NCBI GenBank assembly: GCA_902764705.1
Contig: CACWWZ010000019.1
Location: forward strand, 23,753-87,752
Length of the DNA: 64,000 nt
Reading direction: 5' to 3'
Origin: an uncultured Prevotellaceae bacterium
GTDB taxonomy: Bacteria > Bacteroidota > Bacteroidia > Bacteroidales > Bacteroidaceae
Position numbers and translations under genes: made by a program. Positions 54,844 to 61,515 of this stretch are shown piece after piece; the first letter of the stretch is position 1, and each line of letters opens with the position of its first letter. The notes beneath the pieces were generated by a model. That model worked only from the letters and a program-made list of their open reading frames with translations. It did no database searches and was not told the origin of the DNA.

Positions 54844-55104
54844 ATGCACGTGAAAAGGGATATATATACCAAAGTAGAGCAGTTTCTGCGTGACGATGAT
54901 TTCATTCGTTACGTGATGGATTGTTCGCCAGAAGATGACTCTTATTGGGCTTCTTATTTGTCAGCAGCCCCTCACGTCCGTTCTGCCTATCTGAAGGCTT
55001 ATGATATTCTCGTGCATCTTGACGATTGTCAGCTGTTGACTCCTGAGCAGGCAGAAGCACTCAAGAAGCGCGTCTTCAACACGCTTCGTACCAAGGTTAA
55101 CTGA
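54844..55104 (+). CDS. Short cytosolic protein resembling the N-terminal domain of FecR anti-sigma factors
   Basis: An 86-residue protein 63 bp after the sigma gene. The text FLRDDDFIRYVMDCSPEDDSYWASYLSAAPHVRSAYLKAYDIL matches the pattern of the cytosolic sigma-binding segment of Bacteroidota FecR (F-x-x-W/Y-V ... D-x-Y-W-x-x-(F/Y)-L). There is no transmembrane helix or periplasmic domain, and the protein ends naturally after a further helix (TPEQAEALKKRVFNTLRTKV). I infer a soluble, possibly constitutive sigma partner. An alternative is a decayed fecR, but the compact end argues for a real small gene. Confidence 0.6.
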   Translation: MHVKRDIYTKVEQFLRDDDFIRYVMDCSPEDDSYWASYLSAAPHVRSAYLKAYDILVHLDDCQLLTPEQAEALKKRVFNTLRTKVN

Positions 55105-55108
55105 CACG

Positions 55109-55750
55109 TTATTCTCCAAAGTCAAGGCTTAGTTGTCCGTCGCCCAGCATATTGAAGGTTTTCCGATGGTAGGGCGTGATGCCGTATTGACGGATGGCAT
55201 CACGGTGTTTCTTGGTGGGGTAGCCTTTGTTTGACAGCCAGTCGTACTGGGGAAACTCTTCTGCCAAACGATTCATATAGTCGTCACGATAGGTCTTGGC
55301 CAATATCGAGGCTGCAGCTATCGAGAGATACTTCCCGTCACCCTTCACAATCGTCGTGTGGGGTAATTTCTCACCTCTCACCTCTGACCCCTCACCTCTT
55401 TCATAATACGGCTTAAACCGATTGCCGTCCACGATAATAGCCTCCGGACGCACCTGCAACTGATCCAGCGCCCTGTGCATAGCCAGAATCGACGCATTCA
55501 GGATATTGATTTTGTCAATCTCCTCAGGCGTCACAACCCCCACGGCCCACGCCACCGCGTCACGCTCGATAATCTCCCGCAACGCATAGCGACGCTTCTC
55601 CGTCAACTGCTTCGAATCGTTCAGCAACTCGTTCTGATACCCTTCGGGCAATATCACCGCAGCAGCATACACACTCCCTGCCAGACATCCGCGTCCAGCC
55701 TCGTCGCACCCCGCCTCAATCTTTCCTTTATAATAACAGCTTTCTAACAT
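55109..55750 (-). CDS. rnhB: Ribonuclease HII
   Basis: A 213-residue type 2 RNase H, which nicks RNA in RNA-DNA hybrids. Active-site segments: [23 protein letters not shown] (DEAGRG near residue 15), [21 protein letters not shown] and [21 protein letters not shown]. An insertion [16 protein letters not shown] around residues 115-130 is encoded by gaggtgagaggtgaga-type repeats (55366-55404), also found in the DUF1537 kinase. The C terminus [11 protein letters not shown] is normal. The promoter is at 55794. Confidence 0.95.
   Translation of the reverse strand: MLESCYYKGKIEAGCDEAGRGCLAGSVYAAAVILPEGYQNELLNDSKQLTEKRRYALREIIERDAVAWAVGVVTPEEIDKINILNASILAMHRALDQLQVRPEAIIVDGNRFKPYYERGEGSEVRGEKLPHTTIVKGDGKYLSIAAASILAKTYRDDYMNRLAEEFPQYDWLSNKGYPTKKHRDAIRQYGITPYHRKTFNMLGDGQLSLDFGE
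55366..55404 (-). repeat. gaggtgaga-type tandem repeat in rnhB
   Basis: Imperfect copies of ctcacctct in the plus orientation. Similar runs occur at 6325-6355 and 6495-6535 in the DUF1537 kinase gene. Confidence 0.85.
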
Positions 55751-55793
55751 AATCTATCTCTCTCTGGAGTCATGCCTTTCTCCATATCCTCCG

Positions 55794-55828
55794 CAAAGAT
55801 AAGCATTATTTTTGAAAGTAACAACAAA
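55794..55828 (-). promoter_or_regulatory. Promoter of rnhB
   Basis: On the minus strand TTTG (55825-55828), N23, TATCTTTG (55794-55801), about 44 bp before the start at 55750. Confidence 0.55.
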
Positions 55829-55951
55829 TAATAATATTTAAATTACAATTATCTCTTTTTCTGCTTCTTATTCTGATATTTTGCATTTGCCCCTACCAAA
55901 TACTAGATATCTTGTTGTGTATAAGTGTATTGCGCGAAATTTTGCCAATAC

Positions 55952-56018
55952 TTTCCTCCTACTTTCCCACTACTTTGCCCCTACTTTCATCCTACCTTGC
56001 CTCTACCTTGCTCCTACA
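55952..56018 (+). repeat. 11-bp-period tandem array (plus orientation)
   Basis: Six consecutive 11-mers of the form NCCTACTTTNC (for example tcctactttcc, cactactttgc, ccctactttca). Confidence 0.85.
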
Positions 56019-56270
56019 TGACGGCCTGATTCAATTACATAGTTGACAAGCCGTCCTAAGGCAGGGAGAACAAATGATATTACGATGAAACGAAACGATA
56101 AAGCAGGAATAACTCTTGAATTCTCGAGAGAATTTGGAGTTTAAGTACGCACTAACGATTGCTAACCAGTAAGTAAACGTCTGAATTCTCTAGAGAATTT
56201 TAGAGATAACCTGTATATAAAAACTTGCAAGCCGGTAATATCAAACGCGAGAGGTAGTAGTAGAGATGCA

Positions 56271-56348
56271 GAAAAGTAGCGGATTGGTAGAAGTACGGTA
56301 GGGGCAAAGTAGGGGCAAAGTAGGAGGAAAGTAGGAGCAAAGTAGTGG
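56271..56348 (-). repeat. 11-bp-period tandem array (minus orientation)
   Basis: About seven 11-mers of the same family read on the minus strand (cactactttgc, tcctactttcc, tcctactttgc, ccctactttgc). It forms an inverted pair with the array at 55952-56018. Confidence 0.85.
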
Positions 56349-56455
56349 CAGATATTTCTGTATATTTCTGATATAAAATGAGTTAATACGATTTTGGTAG
56401 GGACAAAATAAAAAATGCGCATTCTCAATGCCGATATCTTCCCTGCTAACTGCCA

Positions 56456-56516
56456 CTCTGCTCCCTGCTGTCGGCTTGACACTTCCCTGCTGTCGACCGC
56501 ACAGCAGGGAGCAGAG
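56456..56516. repeat. Perfect 16-bp inverted repeat
   Basis: Arms 56456-56471 (ctctgctccctgctgt) and 56501-56516 are exact reverse complements. The loop contains a further ccctgctgtcg copy. Confidence 0.9.
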
Positions 56517-56588
56517 CGCCGTTCAGCCCGTAAGGTGACAAAAGGCACCTTGTACGTTGGGCTCGAAAAGCAAATTTTAGTCTAATTG

Positions 56589-56620
56589 TTTGGAACTTTC
56601 GAAAATATTTCCTATCTTTG
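56589..56620 (+). promoter_or_regulatory. Consensus promoter of the MNT nucleotidyltransferase gene
   Basis: TTTG 56589-56592, N20, TATCTTTG 56613-56620. It rules out the in-frame ATG at 56590 and fixes the start at 56644. Confidence 0.88.
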
Positions 56621-56643
56621 CCAACAAATATATATTTATTGTT

Positions 56644-56937
56644 ATGAAATCTACGTCTGAAATACTAAGTTTGCTACGTCGTTATAAACCAACGGCGCAG
56701 AAGAAATATGGTATGACCAAATTAGGCGTTTTTGGATCTGTGGCTCGTGGCGAACAAAAACCAGGTAGCGACGTAGATATATGTTATGAAGGCAAAGCAC
56801 CCTCGTTGCTTACTTTGGATTTGATCAAGACAGAATTAGAACAGCTCCTTGAATCTGAGGTGGATTTGGTTCGAGTGCGTGATAATATGAACAGTTTACT
56901 AAGACAACGAATCTTAAGAGACGGTATCTATGTTTGA
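56644..56937 (+). CDS. MNT-type nucleotidyltransferase domain protein (antitoxin-like)
   Basis: A 97-residue minimal nucleotidyltransferase: LGVFGSVARGEQKPGSDVDICYEG carries the GSxxRGxxxxxSDxD active-site motif (about residues 29-46), and a third acidic residue lies in ESEVDLVRV. MntA-type proteins act as antitoxins by AMPylating a HEPN toxin encoded next to them. Here only a 25-codon remnant of a HEPN C terminus follows (56930-57007), so the antitoxin is an orphan. It has its own strong promoter. The identification of the domain is firm; the antitoxin role is inferred from family and context. Confidence 0.85.
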   Translation: MKSTSEILSLLRRYKPTAQKKYGMTKLGVFGSVARGEQKPGSDVDICYEGKAPSLLTLDLIKTELEQLLESEVDLVRVRDNMNSLLRQRILRDGIYV

Positions 56938-57007
56938 TATTGAAGAAGATATACCCTCAATGATTCCAGTTGTAGAAAGAATGATTTCTGACTTGAGTAA
57001 GAAATAG
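56930..57007 (+). pseudogene. Remnant of a HEPN toxin C terminus
   Basis: A 25-codon frame beginning at ATG 56930, overlapping the MNT stop by 8 bp. It reads MFDIEEDIPSMIPVVERM then ISDLSKK. HEPN/DUF86 toxins end in a similar W-(N/D)-I-(V/I)-x-x-D-(I/L)-P-x-L ... helix, so this looks like the tail left after most of the toxin gene was deleted. It is too short to be functional as a toxin. It could be a small peptide, but the tail likeness favours decay. Confidence 0.5.
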
Positions 57008-57487
57008 ATGTTGAACCCTAAAAACGATGATGCCTATGGGCTGAGAGAAATATAACACTGAAAATTGCGATTAAGCGAATACAGACCAAGCTTGCTTGAA
57101 GTCTGTTGAGCGAAAGCAATTTCGATGCGAAAGCATCAATACAAGCTATAAAACTTGGTTATGGGCGGGCGGTCGCAATAATGCGGCCTCCCGCCCGAAT
57201 GTATACGGCCCCTCGCCCGAATCCGCTTACCTCGGCATTCGCTCTCTTTTCCCAAGGCATTTTCCCCCAGTTTGCCCGGCACTCTTCCCCTTCAACTGCC
57301 TGCTATCGCTTGACAGTCCGCCCTGGGAAGTATGTTAGCAATCTATAAGAAGCAATGTAGATGACGTGATGCGTTCAAGCGTGGCAGTGTAATAAATAAA
57401 AGTATAGGGGAAAAAGAGATTCAGGAAGCCGATGCTGGCGATTCAGCGGCGGCCTCCCGAAGTTTATTTGTGAGAGCTAATCAAATA
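57008..57487. other. Gene-free stretch with a strong GC-rich hairpin
   Basis: The GC content is well above that of the flanks around 57160-57320. A 15-bp stem (57163-57177 with 57182-57196, two non-Watson-Crick positions) closes on a 4-base loop. Two overlapping frames are open from about 57096 to 57348, giving peptides rich in Pro/Arg/Ser, but neither has a promoter, a family match or plausible composition. It may be a recurring Prevotella intergenic element or a structured RNA; I cannot decide. Confidence 0.5.
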
Positions 57488-57904
57488 TCAATTACAACAA
57501 CATTTTGCTAAAAATGGAATTGTGATGGCGGCAACGAAAGCGGCAAATGAAATCCAATTGGCCCTAAGTAAACGATTTGTTTGACGTCTACTTTCTTCTA
57601 ACTGTTCTTGTGCATAATAAACTGTTCGCAAATCTTGTAGAAGTTGCAAGCAGTAAACGAGCTGCTTTGAAACGAATTCGTCTCTTGTGTTTGATTGCGT
57701 TTCGTTGTTGACTTTCACGACTTCTGTTTGCAATGTATAGACCCAATCGGGAACATCTTCCTTGTTTTCTTTACAATGATTACCCATCCATTCCTGCACT
57801 TTCTTCAGGAAATTCTTTTTCCCTTCAAGGGCGTGGTTTTGTGACATTATGCCCTCATTAATGAGGTTTTCAAGTTCCTTTATTTGGCTTTCGTTGCTCT
57901 TCAT
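57488..57904 (-). CDS. Small protein with coiled coil and C-terminal membrane anchor
   Basis: A 138-residue protein of unknown family. The N-terminal about 105 residues are charged and helical (SQIKELENLINEGIMSQNHALEGKKNFLKKVQEW; QLLQDLRTVYYAQEQLEESRRQTNRLL, a likely coiled coil). A single C-terminal hydrophobic helix (ISFAAFVAAITIPFLAKCCCN) follows, giving a tail-anchored topology. The start overlaps the BspA stop by one base (TAATG), so it is translationally coupled to that surface protein. No function can be assigned. Confidence 0.65.
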   Translation of the reverse strand: MKSNESQIKELENLINEGIMSQNHALEGKKNFLKKVQEWMGNHCKENKEDVPDWVYTLQTEVVKVNNETQSNTRDEFVSKQLVYCLQLLQDLRTVYYAQEQLEESRRQTNRLLRANWISFAAFVAAITIPFLAKCCCN

Positions 57905-59118
57905 TATTTCACAATAGTTTTCTTTGTTATACCATTTGAACTTTTAACTATTACAATACCACGATGGGGCGTGGTGAAAGTCTGACCATTCAGAGAATAA
58001 TAAGTTTGCTCATTGTTGTCTATGCTTATAGTTTTTACTGATGTTTCTTCGTCTGTCAATGATACAATAGAACCAAAACGCGTCCATGCATATGGCGATT
58101 GCTTGTAAGAATCTAATAACGATGCGGGAACGTGTAATGTGGCAGAAACTATAGAAGACATCCAAAATGCGCTATTATTAACCAATGCTGGTACTTCCTC
58201 TGCAAAAGAGTAGAAATCTTCCATACTTGAACAATATTGAAATGCTTCTGGGTCTATAGTCGTAACAGCTTTCCCTAAGTAAATCTTCTTAATATTGGAA
58301 CATTTATAAAAAGAAGAAGCCCCAATCCATGTAACACTATTTGGAACGACCAACAAATCCAACCCCGTACACCCAGAAAAAGCACTACGACCGATTCTCT
58401 TAACGCTTTCCCCAATGTGTAAAGAAGTTAACCCTGTGCATCCACCAAAGGCACTGGCTCCAATTGATATTACTTTATTTGGGATGTATAAGGCTGACAG
58501 ATTCTTACATCCAGAAAAAGCCGCATCTCCTATACTGGTAACTTCTTCATGAATTGCAAGAGAGGTCAAGTTGGAATATGTCGTAAAAACATAATTTCCA
58601 ATAGTAGTTATATTGCTCGGGATGACGAGATCTGTTAATATCTCCCCATTAAGATACAAATCTTTTGCGTGAAATAATGGGTTAGATTCTTGGGCTGCAA
58701 AATTGATATTAAGCCATGCTTCCAAATCAGTGATATAGACTGTTACCAACTTCTTACAATTGACAAAAGCATCTCCTCCAATGCTTGTGATACTTGGCGG
58801 CAATGTAATTGATACCATATTACTACAGCCAAAGAAAGCTGAATATGCAATTTCTTTTACTCCGTCAGATATTACTGCAGATTTAACATCTGCGCAATCA
58901 AATGCCCAAGCACCGATACTTAAAACGTTGTAAGTTTCATCATTATATAAGATGGAAGAAGGCACCACGAGGTCACCAGAGAAATATTTGTTTTTTGCAA
59001 CGGTTGCAGTTTTTTCTGTTGGGTCTATTTCATATTTAATACCATCTACTGTAATTTCTTCTGCCCTCAACACAGTAGAAAGAATACAAGCAAATAAAAG
59101 TAAAAGATGTCTTTTCAT
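57904..59118 (-). CDS. BspA-type leucine-rich repeat surface protein
   Basis: A 404-residue secreted protein (signal peptide to VLRAE, about residue 19). LRR_5 repeats run from about residue 45 to 325: LSIGAWAFDCADVKSAVI, IAYSAFFGCSNMVSITLPPSITSIGGDAFVNC, IGASAFGGCTGLTSLHIGESVKRIGRSAFSGC. The C-terminal segment (TYYSLNGQTFTTPHRGIVIVKSSNGITKKTIVK) resembles the short sorting-like tail seen on the BspA protein at 11709. Likely surface-exposed and adhesive. Middle gene of a leftward three-gene set with a lipoprotein and a tail-anchored protein. Confidence 0.83.
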   Translation of the reverse strand: MKRHLLLLFACILSTVLRAEEITVDGIKYEIDPTEKTATVAKNKYFSGDLVVPSSILYNDETYNVLSIGAWAFDCADVKSAVISDGVKEIAYSAFFGCSNMVSITLPPSITSIGGDAFVNCKKLVTVYITDLEAWLNINFAAQESNPLFHAKDLYLNGEILTDLVIPSNITTIGNYVFTTYSNLTSLAIHEEVTSIGDAAFSGCKNLSALYIPNKVISIGASAFGGCTGLTSLHIGESVKRIGRSAFSGCTGLDLLVVPNSVTWIGASSFYKCSNIKKIYLGKAVTTIDPEAFQYCSSMEDFYSFAEEVPALVNNSAFWMSSIVSATLHVPASLLDSYKQSPYAWTRFGSIVSLTDEETSVKTISIDNNEQTYYSLNGQTFTTPHRGIVIVKSSNGITKKTIVK

Positions 59119-59157
59119 TTTCTATGTGGGCGTTGATATGCCGTTACCCATCGGCTC

Positions 59158-59877
59158 TTATTGTTTTATTATTTGTGATTTCAGTGTCGAATAATGGTCT
59201 TGTAGCTTATATATTACCACTTCACCATTACCAGAGCAGTCTTGCGTATATGTCATGTCATCATTATAAACATAGAACCAATTAGCCTCGCTGATGACCT
59301 GTTTTAGAGAATTGTCTTTGCAGTATTGATATTTTATCAAATATTCTGATTCGTATTTTATGTACGTTATAGTACTTCCGTAAGTGTTATGAAGTCCCCA
59401 AATTTTGAAAACCTCTCCAGTCTTTGAAATAGGTAATTCTTTATTCATCTTAGAAATACTGATATTTACAGACTGTTTTGTTGATGCCTTGAATTTCTGC
59501 AAGTCACCTGTTATCTTTATTTGGCTATTATCCTTTTCCAAATTGACAACATCAATTGTGTTTAAATAGCCGTTATATAGCGTTAATTTGTTTTTGTCCA
59601 GTTTATATGTGCCAGCTCCCATCATAGTGCTGTTGAAACAGTAAGAATACTTTCCTGCCTCTGAAAATGAGATAAAGTAAAGACTATCGGCATTCCCAGA
59701 AACAACCCAAACTCCATACAAGTCGCTTTCTTTAACAAAGCTCTGCTTCTCTTCCTCCTGCTCTTGCTCTTGTGTATTAGAGGATGCCCCTTCATCATCT
59801 TTAGAACAAGATGCCAAACACAATATCGTAGCGAAAGCGATTATCATATAATCAATCTTTATTTTCAATATTTTCAT
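59158..59877 (-). CDS. Hypothetical lipoprotein
   Basis: A 239-residue lipoprotein. The start at 59877 (MKILKIKIDYMIIAFATILCLASCSKDD) gives a proper lipobox (LASC, Cys about 24) followed by an acidic Gln/Glu-rich linker typical of exported Bacteroidota lipoproteins. The rest looks like a lipocalin-like fold (LYGVWVVSGNADSLYFISFSEAGKYSYCFNS, GTYKLDKNKLTLYNGYL, NSQIKITGDL), often seen in this phylum. The longer frame to 60027 would translate a 5' leader. First gene of the set with BspA 40 bp downstream. Confidence 0.72.
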   Translation of the reverse strand: MKILKIKIDYMIIAFATILCLASCSKDDEGASSNTQEQEQEEEKQSFVKESDLYGVWVVSGNADSLYFISFSEAGKYSYCFNSTMMGAGTYKLDKNKLTLYNGYLNTIDVVNLEKDNSQIKITGDLQKFKASTKQSVNISISKMNKELPISKTGEVFKIWGLHNTYGSTITYIKYESEYLIKYQYCKDNSLKQVISEANWFYVYNDDMTYTQDCSGNGEVVIYKLQDHYSTLKSQIIKQ

Positions 59878-60107
59878 ACCTAACTTTGAAATATTGTTTT
59901 GTTTATCTATGCATATATTTATTACAAAGAAGAGGCGCAGACTATCGCCATACGCCGCACGGTTCACCACAAACCACATTGAAATATGGGAAATCTGCGC
60001 CCTTATCGGGGCAGCCCCTATATTCAATGTTTGCTCGTAGCAAGTACGGTGGTGATTGTGCGGCTATCGAGCTTTATGTCTTTTGCGCACCTTTCGGATT
60101 GCGGGTG
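59878..60107 (-). other. Unusually long (about 230 nt) leader of the lipoprotein-BspA operon
   Basis: It lies between a TATATTTG -7 box (60108-60115, minus strand) and the lipoprotein start. It is open in the frame of the lipoprotein for 50 codons back to 60027. It may be a regulatory leader RNA; no known riboswitch class was recognised. Confidence 0.4.
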
Positions 60108-60115
60108 CAAATATA
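60108..60115 (-). promoter_or_regulatory. Possible -7 box for the lipoprotein-BspA operon
   Basis: TATATTTG on the minus strand, flanked by a small gcacc...gggtgc dyad at 60087-60107. No clear -33. Confidence 0.4.
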
Positions 60116-60338
60116 CGCATTATTTCTGAAATACAATGCGGAAAAGTGAAAAAAGTTGTAACGAGGAGGAAAAAATACTGCGACGCGATAGAGAAAAGAA
60201 AGTGTTCTAAATATTTCTCTGACGTGTTGCAGAAAAAAGCAATTCGTAAACTATGTGTAAGCATAGGGACTAAAGTAACGCAGTCCATTACCTTAGTTAA
60301 CAACGGCCGTTACCTAAGGCACTATGAAGTCGGGGGAC

Positions 60339-60401
60339 AATACTTTCGGAGAAATTAAAAATACTCTTGGAGTATTCAAAATTACTTTCGGAGTATTAAA
60401 A
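60339..60401 (+). repeat. Three tandem 21-bp repeats, each nearly self-complementary
   Basis: Units 60339-60359, 60360-60380 and 60381-60401, consensus AATACTTTCGGAGTATTAAAA. The middle unit holds the exact hairpin aatactc-ttg-gagtatt. Confidence 0.92.
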
Positions 60402-60412
60402 AAGATATTTTC

Positions 60413-60528
60413 TTTGGTTCTTTCCTCGCTTATTCGTATCTTTTCGCTTGCGAGAAGATACTTCCGCTCGAAAATGAAAAGAAAAACTCGTTTTCCTTTT
60501 GCATTTTACTCGCTTATTCGTATCTTTG
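60413..60528 (+). promoter_or_regulatory. Double promoter with embedded hairpin upstream of the DUF4251 gene
   Basis: First promoter: TTTG 60413-60416, N20, TATCTTTT 60437-60444, with the -7 box inside a 12-bp hairpin (gtatcttttcgc/gcgagaagatac). Second, consensus promoter: TTTG 60498-60501, N19, TATCTTTG 60521-60528. Both contain ctcgcttattcgta, also found at 39161. Confidence 0.78.
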
Positions 60529-60548
60529 CGGCAGAAAAGGGAATGATT

Positions 60549-61040
60549 ATGAAGCAGGTTATATTATCATTGGTGCTGACGCTGTTGGCGGTGATTGCTT
60601 TGGAAGGATGTGCGACGGCTGAAGAGAGGGCAGCAAGGGCTGCTGAGCATGCTGCCAGAGTGAAGGTCGCACTGACGGAGCGGCATTATAAGATTAGTGT
60701 GGACCATATGTATACGATGAGGGGAGGTTCGAAGAGCGTTTCGTCGAGCTATTCGGTGGAGGTGAGGAACGATTCGCTGTTTTCTTATCTACCGTTTTTC
60801 GGACGTGCTTATCAGGTGCCTTACGGTGGGGGTAAGGGGCTGAATTTCTCTGAGCGCATAGGCAGCTATCAAGAGTCGCTAGTGAAGAACGGTTGTCGAC
60901 ATATAGAGATAAACGTGAAAAACGACGAAGATAGCTATCTCTATGTGATCGACGTGTTTGACAATGGAAATTCAGACATAGTTGTGCAGGCTCAACAGCG
61001 TGAACGCATCTCGTATTCTGGTGAAATGGTGTTTGAATAA
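60549..61040 (+). CDS. DUF4251 family lipoprotein
   Basis: A 163-residue lipoprotein (MKQVILSLVLTLLAVIALEGCAT, lipobox Cys about 21; an ATG at 60543 is an alternative start). The mature part matches DUF4251: LTERHYKISVDHMYTMRGGSKSVSSSYSVEVRNDSLFSYLPFFGRAYQVPYGGGKGLNFSERIGSYQ. Long frames reaching back to 60324 cross both promoters and the 21-bp repeats and are rejected. It is periplasmic or outer-membrane facing; function unknown. The 17-residue-repeat protein follows 13 bp later. Confidence 0.8.
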   Translation: MKQVILSLVLTLLAVIALEGCATAEERAARAAEHAARVKVALTERHYKISVDHMYTMRGGSKSVSSSYSVEVRNDSLFSYLPFFGRAYQVPYGGGKGLNFSERIGSYQESLVKNGCRHIEINVKNDEDSYLYVIDVFDNGNSDIVVQAQQRERISYSGEMVFE

Positions 61041-61053
61041 AAAAAATAGAAAG

Positions 61054-61485
61054 ATGAAACGAAATATGAAAAGTAAGTGTAGGGTATTGTTAACCATCAT
61101 GTTGTTCATGATGTGTCAGATGGTTTGTGGGCAGACGATCGTGGACCGTTCGAATATGACCATCGGGAAGATTGGTTCGGATGGGACGGTGTATGACCGT
61201 TCGAATATGACTGTCGGACGGTTTAAGAGCGATGGTTATATCGTTGATCGGAACAATATGACGATTGGACGGATTAAGGGCGATGGCTATATCGTTGACC
61301 GCTCGAATATGACCATCGGGAAGGTGGATTCGGACGGGACGGTGAAAGACCGTTCGAATATGACGTTAGGAAAGGTGAAGTCTGACGGTTATGTCGTAGA
61401 TAGGAGCAATATGACTATAGGGCGAGCAAAGGACGTTCCAACGTCCTATGCAGCTGTGTATTTCTTCTTTAATATATTTCAATAA
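61054..61485 (+). CDS. Secreted protein of five to six 17-residue tandem repeats
   Basis: A 143-residue protein with a signal peptide (to VCGQ, about residue 27). It is then built almost entirely of 17-residue units of the form D-R-S-N-M-T-I-G-(K/R)-x-x-S-D-G-(T/Y)-x-(V/Y), five full copies and a partial sixth. The terminus is hydrophobic (SYAAVYFFFNIFQ). The DNA repeat is 51 bp. The regular G..DG spacing suggests a small beta-solenoid or beta-roll. I do not recognise a named family. It follows the DUF4251 lipoprotein by 13 bp and probably shares its promoter. Confidence 0.75.
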   Translation: MKRNMKSKCRVLLTIMLFMMCQMVCGQTIVDRSNMTIGKIGSDGTVYDRSNMTVGRFKSDGYIVDRNNMTIGRIKGDGYIVDRSNMTIGKVDSDGTVKDRSNMTLGKVKSDGYVVDRSNMTIGRAKDVPTSYAAVYFFFNIFQ

Positions 61486-61489
61486 TCAC

Positions 61490-61515
61490 GGGCAGGAGCC
61501 CCTGATTATTGTTTA
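61490..61515. terminator. Terminator hairpin between the repeat protein and sufS
   Basis: A 9-bp stem caataatca/tgattattg with a 4-base loop (61499-61502), followed by tttaaaa. It lies between convergent genes and could serve both. Confidence 0.6.

Larger units (their letters stand above)
55829..56588. other. Gene-free stretch with 11-bp-period arrays and palindromes
   Basis: No credible gene. Seen: an 11-bp-period array of cctacttt-type words at 55952-56018 and a second array in opposite orientation at 56271-56348. Two near-palindromes are present (gaattctcgagagaattt at about 56118 and gaattctctagagaatttt at about 56182). A perfect 16-bp inverted repeat lies at 56456-56516. A 128-codon minus frame at 56162-56548 is composed largely of these repeats and is rejected. 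Confidence 0.75.

Noticed and set aside
55952-56348. Transposon terminal inverted repeats
   Set aside because: The arrays face each other but there is no transposase, no target duplication seen, and the period is tandem rather than a single terminal repeat.
56162-56548. 128-codon minus frame between rnhB and the MNT gene
   Set aside because: Much of it translates the 11-bp repeats (APTFLLL-type peptides); composition is not protein-like.
57096-57348. Two overlapping 80-codon frames
   Set aside because: Both are open over the same GC-rich element; no promoter and no family, so more likely non-coding.
60324-60548. N-terminal extension of the DUF4251 lipoprotein
   Set aside because: It translates the 21-bp repeats and two promoters; the lipoprotein signal starts at 60543-60549.
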